A DNA stretch of 64,000 nt from NCBI RefSeq assembly GCF_021155765.1, contig NC_060112.1, forward strand, positions 7,006,001 to 7,070,000, in the 5' to 3' direction. The notes under the pieces were generated by a model. The model made no database searches and was not told where the DNA came from. It was given only the letters and a program-made list of their open reading frames with translations. Below are positions 37,173 to 51,056 of the stretch, piece by piece. The first letter of the stretch is position 1, and every line of letters starts with the position of its first letter. The stretch comes from Diprion similis. Its lineage: Eukaryota > Arthropoda > Insecta > Hymenoptera > Diprionidae. Made by a program: the position numbers and the translations under genes.

Positions 37173-37931
37173 GGTATATAGAGATAAGTGTATATTGGGT
37201 GCAGTGTTTGCGTATGATTAGAAAATGATTAATAACCGAATAACCGATTCACATTAGAGGCGATATTGAATGCAATTTTTCTTTGTTTTTTAAAATAGAA
37301 AAATAAATCGAATTCGTCCACTTTGTATAAATATAAGTGATAATATAATAATATAAGTATATGTATGTATGTAGGTATAAAATGCATAGTGTGGTCAGAA
37401 AATTGAAAATTAACGAATCGCAATATCTCTTTTATAATATTGAAATAATTTGTTGCAATTTTTCTATTAAATATAGCAGCGAAATGAAAAAAAGTATGTA
37501 TGTACAATTATATGCTATGAATGTATATGTCTTTAGAATGCGTTTTTTTTTTTCATTTTTTCAGTTTGATTTCTATAGACCTCTTGATCGATGGGATATT
37601 TACACCGAGTCGCATAGTAGAAATCACAGATATCTATGTTGTTCGACTCGGGATTGTTGAAAATAGAAGAATGAGAAATAGAAGAAGAAGAAGAAGAAGA
37701 AGAAGAAGAAGAAGAAGAAGAAGAAAAAGAAGAATTAGAATAAGAACAAAAATTAGAAGAAGAAAAAGCACGGAAATTACGTCACACCGAAACGGTCGGA
37801 GTATTCGGCACTATTAATCCCGTGTATATGTATACTCTATGTATATTTAACATATAGTATTGAAGTATTTATAATTTTATATATGTGTAATATATACATA
37901 TATAGGTGTATATATACATATACTCATATAC

Positions 37932-37962
<31 letters not shown>

Positions 37963-37995
37963 CGCGAGAGAAAAAAATCAATCATAACAAAAACG

Positions 37996-38026
<31 letters not shown>

Positions 38027-39281
38027 TATACATATATATGGGGTATTCCATGCCACTCGACCAACGTCGGACCCTCGCCATTTTTGATTGTGTTGAAAAA
38101 AAATTTTTGCAATTGTCCCAACTCCAAAACAGTACCCCGAATTTTCACAGATTTTTTCGAGTAAATTAGCTTTAGTTGTGATTTTTGAAAACCAACATAA
38201 CTTTGGAAATAATTAAAAAATTCTGAAAATTCTCGTGTCGGATATAAAATTTTTTAAGCCTATATCCAGAGTGAGCCGGCATTCGGTTCTGCGTTTCTTC
38301 TTCTTTTTTTTTTTTTTTTGAGCATTTTGAAGAAAAAAAAAAACAAAAAAAATCAGAAGCAATAGCCAGTATTTTGTGCTACCTGAACATTTCAAGACAT
38401 GAACCAGAATTTCTAAGAATTGTTCGAGATTTTTCTGGAGAAATTCTTTTTCAAAATGGAGAAATTTCAAATAAATAATATTGGCTTGAAAGAATTTGAA
38501 AAAATTATCAAACATTCGGAATTGCATATGAAAATGTTTGAGCATCCACTCATAGTAAACCGACTCTTCTTTCGAATTCTTTAGAATTCTTATTCAGAAA
38601 AAGAAAGTCGAAAAAAAGCAAGAAGGGAACGCCGGTCCACTCTAGGTCTAGGCTTAGAAATTTTTATACCCGACACAAGATTTGTAAGAATTATTTCAGA
38701 TTTTCAAACTACCTCGAAAGATATGTTGGTTTTCGAAAATTTACTGAAAAAAAAATCTCAGTGCTTTTTTTGGTGTTGTTTTCAACCAAATAAAAAATGA
38801 CGAGGGTCCGACGTTGGTTGAGTTGGCGTGGAATGCCCCGTATACAGTATATGTATACATGTATACCACGCGTAATGGGTAACACGTGCGGAAATCCTTC
38901 ACGTTACATCCGTCATTAAAAATAATCATATATACATAATATCTATAATATATCAAATATCGTGAAAATAGAAGACTAACAGGAGATGAAAAATCAAAAA
39001 TTGCCGACGTGTTAAACGTGCGCGGGTATATTGTATAATTTGAGCAAAAAAAAAAAAAAAGATGAAATAACAAAATTATAATGATAATGTAAATAATAGG
39101 GTGCAAAATGCTCGCAAGGCATGACAATAATGATAGTTTAATAATGATAATAATAATAATAATAATGAAAATGAAAATCAATTGGCAGTAAAACGTTGTA
39201 GTATATTATATATATGTATATATACATATAGTATGTATATAAAACTTTGTAAATATGTACATAAATACACACACACATATG

Positions 39282-39314
<33 letters not shown>

Positions 39315-39316
39315 AT

Positions 39317-39353
<37 letters not shown>

Positions 39354-42300
39354 TGGGCAGCTGTCAAGATTACCTCGAAAGATTTCAATTTAATTTTCCA
39401 CTCGAGGTCAAACTTATCTCCCTCAAGACCGTAAAGTCTTTGCCAGTAAGCCGCGCAAATCGTCTGGAGCTCGGCTAAAAAAATAACAAATCACAAAACG
39501 AAGGGAACCGGAAACAAGTTTTTGGGTTGACGGTGGCGGAGGCCGGTGGGGGCGGGGGTCTGCCAAAACAAATGAGAAAAAAAAAAAATAAATAAATAAA
39601 CTACATCGACCAAAACAAAAAGAAAAAGTATAGAAATAAATATGTAAAATAATTTCTCCAGGGTCTCTTCGTAATTTCACGTGACAAAATTAATTGTAAC
39701 ATATCAACGACGGATTTAAAGTATAAATTCATGTAATATACTTGGATGTGTTCGTGTGTGTGTGTGTGTGTGTGTTAAAAAAATAACAATTGTATATTAA
39801 AAGTGATTTTTGCGGTGCCGGAAAACTAAATGTAAAGACGAAAGAAGAAGAAAATCGTAGGAACTCAACCAAGAAGGGAAGGTAAAAATTGGTAAATGGC
39901 ATAAGATAATGTGAAAACAAAACTGATGAACGAAAATCTGGGAATATATTACGGTAAATACGGTTTGAGAAAACTCTGTTATTGTCAATTAGGTCCTAAT
40001 ATTTCCAAATATACAGAGCGAATTCCTAACAGTTACACGGACCGTCGTCTGCTACGATTTAATGCGCATGCGTTACGATTCGAGAGCAGTTGTTTACCGG
40101 GGCAACCAACTGTCATAAATTTGTGTGTAACCTCAAAAATCTTGAATGCTATCGGTGGCGGTTGTGTTCAACTCAGAACTTAGAAATTTTTTGAGGTTAC
40201 ATACGTTACGGATGGTTGGTAGCCCTGGCAAACAATTTCTCTCGGATTGTAGCGCATGAGCGTTAAATCTTAGCAGACGATGATCGATGCAATCTTTAAA
40301 AATTCACTCTATATGTAATATTATATTATATACTAATAAAAATGACACGCAATATTTAAATTAAAGAAAATGACGGAGAGAGGAGAAGATAAACGATAAG
40401 TAAATAATGGAAGTGATTAGATAAATCGAGGAAAATTAACGTAAATAAACTAGATTTATAACAAGAATGTCGGGACGGAAAATTGTTAAAATTTTAACGA
40501 TTAATCTAATACATAAAAAGTACGATGAAAACGTGTATTCATTCACCTTATATAAATAAATATATAATAAAATATTATTCAGTCAATTGTTAGTTACCTG
40601 TATTATTGAATACAGAAGACGTAACAATAAATTCGCAATTTTTTTTTTTTTTTTATTTAATCCTCTCGTTTTTTGGCCTTTGCTTTTGTTTTTTTTACTC
40701 ACATCGGCGTCGATTCGTTTCGTATATTGGGGCAAATCGGAGGCTAAACGGGAAGGGGTTGAAAATCGTTTCACGGATCATTAAGAAGATCATTGCCGGC
40801 GAGAAAAATTTTAATACTCGCATTACGATTGTAGTGTGTATTTTTTCTGCTCTTTTTTTTGTTGTTGTTCCTTCTCCTTTCAATGCATAGACTCATCTCA
40901 CCTCGTATTTGATTGTTTGTTTGTTGTTTTTTTTTTTGCTTTCGTAATCAAAAAAAATTTATTTAACTGTCTATAATCGACGAATTTATTTCCATAATTT
41001 TTTAAATCGGTTAGTTAATTAATTAATCTCGTTTTCCACGGTGTTTACATGTGTGTACATACATAACTCTCTGTAGAAATAAAATAACGCAACGAAAAAT
41101 CCCCATAATCTGAATATACTTCGAATAGTTTCTTAAATTCGCAAACACCGGATGTATGATCGAGTATATTAAGTACACTAAGTATAGATCGGGTATATAT
41201 TATGTAATGATGAAAAGTGTCTATACATACATATACCTAGGTATAAAAATATTTCATATTATATTATATACATAAATATATGTATGTATTTATAAATAAA
41301 GCAAAGCACAAAGCTCACGGGGTATACGGGGGAATGAAACTATGCATATATATGCGAGGGTATAATTATAGCTTCCATCATGTTTACATACGTAAATAAA
41401 TGTAAAAAAAAAAAATAAAAAAAAATAAAAAAGGGAAAATGAAAAATGAAAGGGGGGGGGGGGGGATGCAAGATGGAAAGATCGCAGATGATTTGTTATT
41501 ATAGAGACCGATGGATGGTAAAAACGAAAGGTGAGGACGAACGCTGAAAAAACGCTTCGGTTTTTTTTTTTCCTTTGTATATCACGTGCTAATTGTTTTT
41601 CTTATTATATTATTGACGAAGAAAAAAATCTACGGTTGCGGGTATATGTGAGAGTGAAACAACGTGAACGAAGGAAAATAAAGGTGCAAAATGCACTTAC
41701 ACTTGCAATACACGTGCAGCTAATAATTATGAATATCAGGTAATTGATTAATCAATATACAATCAATACATATATATATATACGTTATATTATGAAAATA
41801 TGTAAAATAAAAGTAATATCACATATATGTATGATCGTGTGTATACAATATGTATAAATTTGAAAGAAATGTATAAAATCGAAGTGATGGAAACGTCGAT
41901 ATCCATGAAATTGAAAGAAAAAATCTACACTGTTTGAAAAAATAAATCAAATTCTACGTCTCTCACGATGAATAAAAAATATTTACTATCCTGCCTGTGT
42001 AATTTATTTTTAATTACTTTTTCCGTATGTTTTATAATTTTTGATACCGTCAAGTAAAAAATGACACGGATTTCTAATTTTATAGTTCGTTAATGCAGAA
42101 TTGACTGTTTTATTTTCTTTTGTATCTATGCATCGAAGAATACGAGTTTTTGTGTACTTGATCTGTGTGTGTGTACACATAAATACATATATATATATAA
42201 AGGTATATATAAACCTCGAAACCCTTCTTGATAACTTCGTATTCAAGATCGTATTTCTGCTCTTCAAGAACGCTGATCCTCTTATGATAGTCAATCAGAA

Positions 42301-44011
42301 ATTCCCTCAGGTCGTCTGTCAAAATTCATGTACACAGAGATTTTTATTTTAGAAAAGTAATTGGATTAAAATAAAAATGTACGAGACGAAAGAACCACAA
42401 AATTACACATTTCATTCTATCTATATGACAGATTCGCTAATTCGTCGGTATTTGATTGCCATTTTATTTATTTGACATATATATGTATTTTTTATTTTTT
42501 TTTGTTTTGCAAAATCTCCTATCAGCGATCTCTATAACAACTTGCAAAGACTGTGACTAGAAAGTTTTTATGAACTTTCAACAGGAAGTCCTGCATACCT
42601 GTCTAAATTAACGAAAGATTTTTTCGTCATATTTTGAGGGATAAAAAGCGAGGGATGAAAATAGAAACTATGAGAAATTAGAATTAACGTTAAATAAAGC
42701 GAAATGAATAAATTAATAAATGAATGGATGAATGAGTGATCGAATGAATAATTTATAAGCGCAGATCATGTGGGATTGTGTGTATAGAGTGAATATTTTT
42801 ACGTGCAGGCAACGTCGATTAAGAAAAACGTATCGGACAATTGCTTGTCTAAAAAAAGAGGAAAAAATTATCTCAACGGAATTAAAAAAAAAAAAAAACT
42901 CTGCCCATACTTGTTGCAAAAAGCAAAAATAATAAAGAATCGTTAGACAATTCCTACAATCAGCAAAAAAAAAAAAAAAAAAAATTTTTACCAAAAATCA
43001 AGAAAGACTAAAAAAGATACAGAAATTAAAGTGTTTCAAGTGTTCTGCGTGTGGAAAAAATATGATAAGAGAAAGGTAAGCTATGTAAGAAAGAATAGAT
43101 ATTGTTATGAACAATTCCACGTTCACGTAACATCGCAACATCGTGTCGTGCGAAAAGACGATTATAGCAGCTTTTTTCTTACAAGAATACAAGGAAAACA
43201 ACCAAACTTTACAGCTACGATAGTAATATAAGATAGCGACAAGAAACAAATTGAATAAAAATAAAGTACAACAATAAAATTTTATTACAATGAGAAATGG
43301 AAAGAAAAAAAAAAAAAACAACAACGCCGACTATATATACGTAATAAAATGGACAAAAAACAACTGAAATAAGGATATAGATAGAAACACAGCTTAAAAT
43401 ACCATCAAACTAACCAACGATAATTGTAAATTAAAAAAGAAAACATGGTTAAGACACGAATGCGAAGCAAATTTTCTTTTCTTGTTTTTGTTCTGTTTGG
43501 TTTTTTCTCCCTTCTCTTTTGTTGTGATTGTTGCATATTTTTGGAATTATTGTTCGTGTTTTTATGAGTGCGTATAGATTTCTGTTAGGTGTTTGTAACT
43601 ATCCAGAAACATTTTTTGTGTATTATAAATTTTTCGTTATACCCTTAAATTTTCAAATCATCGTGTGTCACCTTCTACGTATTTGTATCAAAATTAAAAG
43701 TGTTGTCCCTTGTACTGATTATCATTATATAGCGACATTTATTTGTTATTATTACTATTATTATTGTTGTTGTTGTTGTGATTATTATTATTATTAATAT
43801 TATTTTTATTAATATTCAAAAATCTTAAGAAGATGAAAAAAAAAAAAAAGAAACAAAGTGAGAGAGAAAAAAAGTGTGTACAGCAACGCTGTGTGGCGGG
43901 TGCCAGTTCCAAAGAAAAGGAAAAAAAAAAGAAAAAAAATCACCTTCTTACTTGTACGTTTAATTGTAGCGACGAGAGTGAGAGTAAAACAAAAGAAAAA
44001 AAAACGGAATA

Positions 44012-44047
<36 letters not shown>

Positions 44048-47000
44048 AGAAAGAGGCGAGCGAGCGAGAGTGAGAGTGAACTAAAAAAATACCTCGTAGT
44101 CCTTCCGCTTAACGATATATTCAAAGTCGAATTTCTGATCCTCCAACTTGTTGATCCTATCGTGGTATTCGCGCAGCACGCGTTTCACTGTTTCTGTGTG
44201 TGTATATTATCATATAATGTATCATTTGTCGATGTGAAATTCATGTGTGCAGGTCATTGTTTCGTTTTGTTTCTTTTTTTCGTTTTTTTTTTTTTGGGGG
44301 GGGGGGGGGGGTTGTTTTTGAACTTTTGATCGTTCGTTTTTTGTTTGGTTGTAATATAAAGGCGTGTATTTCGGTATCGTTATCACAGTATTATTTTTTT
44401 CTCGTGTTCCCAGTTTTTTTTTTTTTTTTTTTTTTAATCCGTTTTTTCGCTTCCATTTTGTGACTTACGAAATACGATTGTGTAATGTAAAGTATGAATA
44501 AAATATGTAATATTTGATGCGATTTTTGTACGAACGTAAAAAAAAAAAAAAACAATTTAGGGCATGTCACATTTTCCTTCGTGTGAATTATTTTTATATC
44601 GTTTGGATAATTGAAAAAGTGGAATGAATATAACGAAAAAAATATGCATAAGTATTTTTTCCAATTTATGAATGACGCAGAAGAGAAAAGAGGGGGGAGA
44701 TATATATATATATATAATTTTTAAAAAAACATTTCGTTTTCATAAGTCTGCAATTTTTGTATAATTCGTCAACGATTGTGAATAAAACCTAGTTTCACGT
44801 TTTCTTATTAATTTCTTTTTTCATAGGGAAACCATATATTTGAAGGGTTCGGATTTTGTACACGAAGTACGAAACGATACTTCCGAAATTAAGTTAACAT
44901 CTCACAACTTCGATTCTACGCTACATTGATTGGAAGTAAGAGAAAAAAAGGAAATAAATAAAAATTCGATACGCATTTTTTTTTTTCTTTTCCAAATCAT
45001 ATCAGACCGATTATTATACCGACAAACCTGAAAGAAATAATTTTCACACAAAATTTTGCTCATCGTTGTCTGCAGAGCAAATATCAGGTACACATGACAA
45101 TATATTACATTAAAACTATATTTTTTCAACATATTCTCTCTGTATCATAATAATCATAATATCAAAGACATGTCTCAGAAAAAAAAGTAAAATTGGGCAG
45201 GTCAAAAAGACGATTTTTAACCCGAAGTGACCACACCAGAGCAAATTTGCAAAATCCACGTATGGATTGATAGAAGTGTGGTAACTACGGGTTAAGTTAA
45301 CCGTCTCCGATTTTCATTTCGATTTAATTATTCACTTATATAATAGACATCATTAATTTCTCTCATTTTTATATACATTGTAGTAAATAAATAGGGAGAA
45401 ATTTTGAAATTTATTAATTTCCTTCCCTTCCTTATCCCTCTCTTTAATTTATTTTTAACGTTTTTTTTTATTCAGAACGATCAACGTTTTTTTTTCTTTT
45501 TTTTTTTTTCTTCCTTTATCAGCAATTTTTCTCAACGCGTAATTCACATTCTTGAAAAATGAATAAGTCCATAGAAAAAAAAAACAATATAGATAGAGAA
45601 AAAGAGAGTGATGAGAAAAGGGGGAAAGTATCCGAAGAATAAAAAATCGAAATGAAGAAATTCAAGAAAGTAGGAGATAAAAATTTACTCCGCAAATTCA
45701 TGGATAAATGAACAAAAGAAATGAATGAATGGAATAAATACCTTCGTTCGCGTCGTCGACGTTTTTCGGCTTTCCGCAACGTTCCTCGATGATGCGCCTC
45801 CTTTCAGCGGCCTTTCTTTCCTGTTCTTTCTTCAGCTCTTCGGCGGCCTTCTTACGCAGCAGCAGCTGAATTCGAGAAGAACAAGAAAAAAGATAAATAA
45901 TGATGACCAGAAAAGCAGAAAACCAGAGACAAAAAAACTCTCGTTTCCCCCCCCCCCCCCCTTTTTTCTTTGTAATTTGTGTTTGAAGATCACGCTCACC
46001 CTGAGTTTCTTCTTCCTGTCCGGGGTCATGAAACCCTTCTTGGCCTTCTTGGCCTTGGAGGCCTCCTCGAGTCGAGCGCGGACTTCCGCCCTCTTCCTGT
46101 CGGTTTCGGCCTGTTTCCTCTTCTTTTCCTGCATTAATTTTGGGCGGGAAAGAAAATGTGAAAAACCATAGATCCCGGAAACACCCCGCGGGAATAAAAG
46201 AAGAAGAAAAAAAAGAAAAAAAAAAAAAACTTCGCGTTAAGAGTTGCGAACGTTTTTTTGTTGTTTTTTTTTCTCTCTTTTTCTTCTTTTTTATCACTAA
46301 ATCGAGAATCCCAAATTTTTCTTCCAGAAAACAAAAAATTATTTGGACGCTTCTGAAACTCGAGTAGAAAATACAAAAACAAAATAAATAATCCGTCTAT
46401 TATCTTCGATTTTACGCGATTCACGGTTTTTCCGAACCAAAAAATAAGAAGAATCGGTATAAAAAAATATTCCCAACAGACTCGATCTTCTTCTCGAAAT
46501 TTGAAACTTTAGTCAACGAGTTTTTGATATCGCTTTTCGTTTTGATCTGTGAATTTTTTTTTCAAACGATGCTCGCCGTCTCTTACGTACATCCTCGATG
46601 CGCTTCCGCTGTAAAAGAGAGAGAAAAAATATCGTTAGAATTGGTCGGTGAGTCGAGGCGAGCGTTGATTGTGGATAAATCAAAAAACTCGAAACCCTAT
46701 TCTTGAAACGTGTTGCAGGTAAATTGATAATGACATAAATAACGATGGTTTCGAATTTTTCGATTCTTTCACGATGCGAAAAAAGCTTTAAAATATATAT
46801 ATATACATATTAGACTGTCTAAACAGAACCAGAAATTTTTTTTTTTTTTTCTAAAGACATGTCTAACATATTGTTCCAAATGACAAAAAAAAGATGCTGT
46901 CCAAGTTTCAGCTCTCAATATTAATATTTAGAGACACCTCATCGCGATTTTCCATTCTCCATCTAAGCGACATGTAAATTTTTTTTTTTTTTTAATTAGA

Positions 47001-50000
47001 ATTTTATAACTGGTCAACGCATTAGTGGACTGATAAGAACAGAACGTATTTTTGTAGATAAATGAATTTTCTACAAAAAAAGGTCTGTTATCATTTTATG
47101 ATAAATCTCCTCTTTCAAAAGTCATTTAAAATCAAAGCTCAACAAAGGACCTCAACTAATTTTTGAAAGAATAGATTTATCATAAAATGATAAAAGACCT
47201 TTTTTGTAAAGCGTTCAACTCTCTACAAAAATAATTCATGGTCTGATCAGTACATTAATACGTTGACGAGTTATAAAATTCCAAAGTAAAAAAAAAAAAA
47301 AATTACTCTTGTTATTTAAATAGGAAATAGAAAATCGCGCTGAGGCGCCTCTAAATATTAATATGCATATTAAGAACTGAAGCTTGGACACAATTTTTTT
47401 TTTCATAATTTCAAACAATATTTTCAACTTGAATTTTGAAAGAAAAAATAGTCCATTTTTTTCGTATAGTCTAATATATGTACATACATATTATATATAC
47501 ATTATGCAATTATATGCTGCAGAGATAGCAGATACATATTTTTTTTTTTAGCAAACATTAAGTATGTACATCAAAATATTTATGTAAGAAAATTTTAGTT
47601 CTTTTTTTTCATCCAATTATTTTTCATTGCTTTAAACTGCTGCGTTTTAAAATAGAAAATTGATTTTCAAAGAAAAGAAATTGTGAATTTCCAAATATTT
47701 AACGAAACAGAATTAAGATTTCAATTTCGATATCATTTTTATTCATCCATTTTTTACTACTTTTATATAACGAAAGATTTTAAAGATCTGATTTTTCAAA
47801 GCCGATAGCAAAATCTTAAACAATAATTATTTTTTCAAACAACAATTTTGGGAATCTGGGGAAACGTTGTAATAGAAAATCTAAAAATTATGTTTACAAT
47901 TAATTACATAATCATGCGACGAAGGATCGATTGGCAGAAAAAAACGTTAAAAGCGGGATTCAAAAACGACACTTAGCATGCGGTATGTGTATGTATATAT
48001 ATATACACGTTTAATGTACATATATATATATATATATAAGTGTGTGTGTGTGTATGTGTTTGTGTTTTACCGTGCGATACTCGCCACTGTGTTGTTGTAG
48101 TTGTTCTTGTTGTTGTTGTTGTTGTTTTTTTTTAGTAAAAATTCCTGAGGTTTATTGTCATTTTTATTTACCAAAATCACACAATCACTACGGTGTATTA
48201 CATTTTTTTCATAAAATTTTTGGTTTGGTTTTTGGTATTTCATATTCGTTGAGCTTCACAGAGCTGTATATGATGTATATATACAAAGGGATGGAAGACA
48301 GTAATTTATGTAAAGGGAGAACAATTTGAGTGAGTGATTATTTTTGTAATAATGAAAGTAAGAAAGGAGCAAAGACGAAAGAAAAAACGAAATAAATGGA
48401 AAAAGAAAAATACGGTGTCAAATGAAGACGAAAAAAAGAGAGAAGAAAAAAAATTAAAACCATGGTAGTGTTGACAGAACAGAATGTATGTACAATGTTT
48501 ACATAGATATGTACAGAGTGTGGTGCATTGGACGAGTGATAAATCATACTGAAATTAAAAATGTATCAATAAAAACAGAGGTGTAATAAAAAAGTGTACG
48601 AAGGTGCGAGAAAAAATGTATATTTCGATACGTTAAATGTGAAGAAGATGAAAAAAAGAAAGAAAAGTAAAAATTGAAATGCAGAAAGATGAAAAAGATA
48701 TTTATTTAATATTGCTATAGTAACTAAAGTATTTAATTTTGAAGATTGAAGTAACGTAAAATAGTTTGTAAGAAAAAAAAATAGGGAATAAAAATAAGAA
48801 TACATCGTTTAGTGGAAAATTTTTTTACAAAAAATCTCAGCTAAAAATGTGGGAAAATGAATCACGATTTATAAACAAAGTAAAATTGCGTGTAGAAAAA
48901 TAAACTAAATAGTTGATTTTATAGACGATTAGAAGTCAGACCGAATGAAAGAAGAAAAAAGAATAGAAAGTAGAAAAGATATTGAAAGAAAATTATATGT
49001 ATAAGACGAAAAGAGAAGTGGATATAAATCAATAAGAAATACATTGTATAAGTAAAGAGGTGTGGAGAAAAAGTTTTTAAACAAAACGAAAATCGGATAA
49101 AAATTATGGTAACCGAATTTTTACCCCCTTATCGAAAAGTGAATAAGGCTTGTTCAACGATTTGATAGACTTTCTCCCGGCTCATGCGAAGCATAAATTT
49201 TTTTTTATCTTTCTCTAATAGGGGAGGGGGAGGCAAAACGGAGTTCTTGAGGAAATACTTAGTTTTCGAGGACTCAAATAAGCTAAAACTTTTTTTTTTT
49301 TTCTTATTGTAATCAAAGAAAATAAAAATGATTTTCAGATGTCAGGAGAATTTTTTTTTTTTCTTTGCAGTCCATGAAAATTTAAAATAATGCTGAATAA
49401 TGTTTATAGAATTCATTTTTGATTATTCAAAAGATAGTTTGAAAAAGAAAACTTTTCTGTGAAATTTTTAGGGCACCCCGTTTTACCCACCCCTTCCCCT
49501 AAAAACTTTCAACGCGGGGTAAAAAATTCGGTATCAATTTTTCACATGTACGTGTAACAATGTGAATGTAATTATATACGTGAATGGTTTTGGGGGCACT
49601 ACGATAACTTCTAATAGTAACAAAACCGTTGTCAATTGGGGTTGATTGGGCGGGGGGGCAAAAGACACACTCAGGGTTAAAAAGCATTTACCTTTCATAT
49701 AGCGGAAGTATACTGTTCGACCCGAATCAAAGGCGCGGAAGAGGATGAAGTCGATTGCGAGTATTGAAAAAAATGGTAAAAATCGAATAAAAATCGGCCA
49801 GGAAAAATGAAAATTCGAGTCCCAACGTCGGATGAAGAATCACGGAGTGGCAGATCGGGGTTTGCGTTCAGAGACGCATTGTGTAATGCGTAACGCACAT
49901 GTAACAGAAAAAGCATGTAATTAGAGATCTTGATCGATCGATGAGTGGAGAAGAAAAAATTTTGAAATATTATCGGTGTGATTGTCCAGCGATACTTACC

Positions 50001-51025
50001 TAACCTCATCGTCAGCCATGATGATATTTGTTGGTGTTAATTAACGTCTACCTGAAAAATGAAACCACAAATTGGCAACAAGGAAGCAAAAATCAATGAA
50101 TAAACAGATTTTACGCCATTTTTTATTCCCCGCATTTCTGAACTATACCGATCATGATGAAATTTGTCAAAAACTGAGTATATTTGTAAAGAAAAAGAAG
50201 ACACGAGTAGATGAAGAATACTTTTTTTTTTATTCTCTTCGGCAAGTAATGAAATTTTTCTTACAATTGATAAAAATTTTAATAATTGCAAACAATAGAA
50301 GAATCTTGCGGTTATTTTTGTTTTGCTTTCGTTTCGTTTTTATATTTTCTTCGACTTTTTCTCTACGCACATGCTGAGAAAGGATTTATTAACCTTACCA
50401 AACGTGTAGATCAAATATAACAAAATTGTCGTATTATCTTTCTTTTCTGTATTCAAAGACATTCCATTTTTCAAAGCCAAGAATAGAATGAAAACGTTGA
50501 AATTTGTCGGAGCAGAAATTTTTGCTGTACAAAATTATGGTAACATAAACTAAAACTTGTTATTTAGTCCGTTCACTTTAAAATGAAAATATCGACTCAA
50601 AATGCGTTCATCTGAGTAAAGAAACAGTTTTTGGACGATTTTCAGACATTTTGAACATGGTTCAGAAATTGTTTTTTTTTTTTTTTTTTCTCTCTTCAAA
50701 ATTTGCATTTTTAATCGATTTGTCAGAGAATTCTTTCGTGTACTTGACAATTATTTAATATGCGGTATATCTCGAGAAAACAGTAAAAAACGAAAATCAA
50801 GATTTAAAACTATAGTGTAAAAAAAAAAAAAAAAAAAAAAAAAGCGAAGAAGTTAATTTCGCAGCGATATTTGATGGCCATATTCTACTTGAATTAATTG
50901 GCCAAATGCAATCGTCAGATTCCGTAACAATTGTTGCACCAATAAAATTGAGGTCGATGCTAAAAATCAAAACCTGTTTCCAGCCATAACTACTTGTGTA
51001 CATACATTATAAAATACGTGTTTCA

Positions 51026-51056
<31 letters not shown>

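Larger units (their letters stand above)
46609..49999 (-). other. Troponin I introns around the 16-nt exon
   Basis: Apart from the microexon at 48,071-48,086, this holds two foldback elements (46,810-47,474 and 49,109-49,535), TGT repeats near 48,100 and A-rich DNA. No other exon recognised. Confidence 0.5.
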
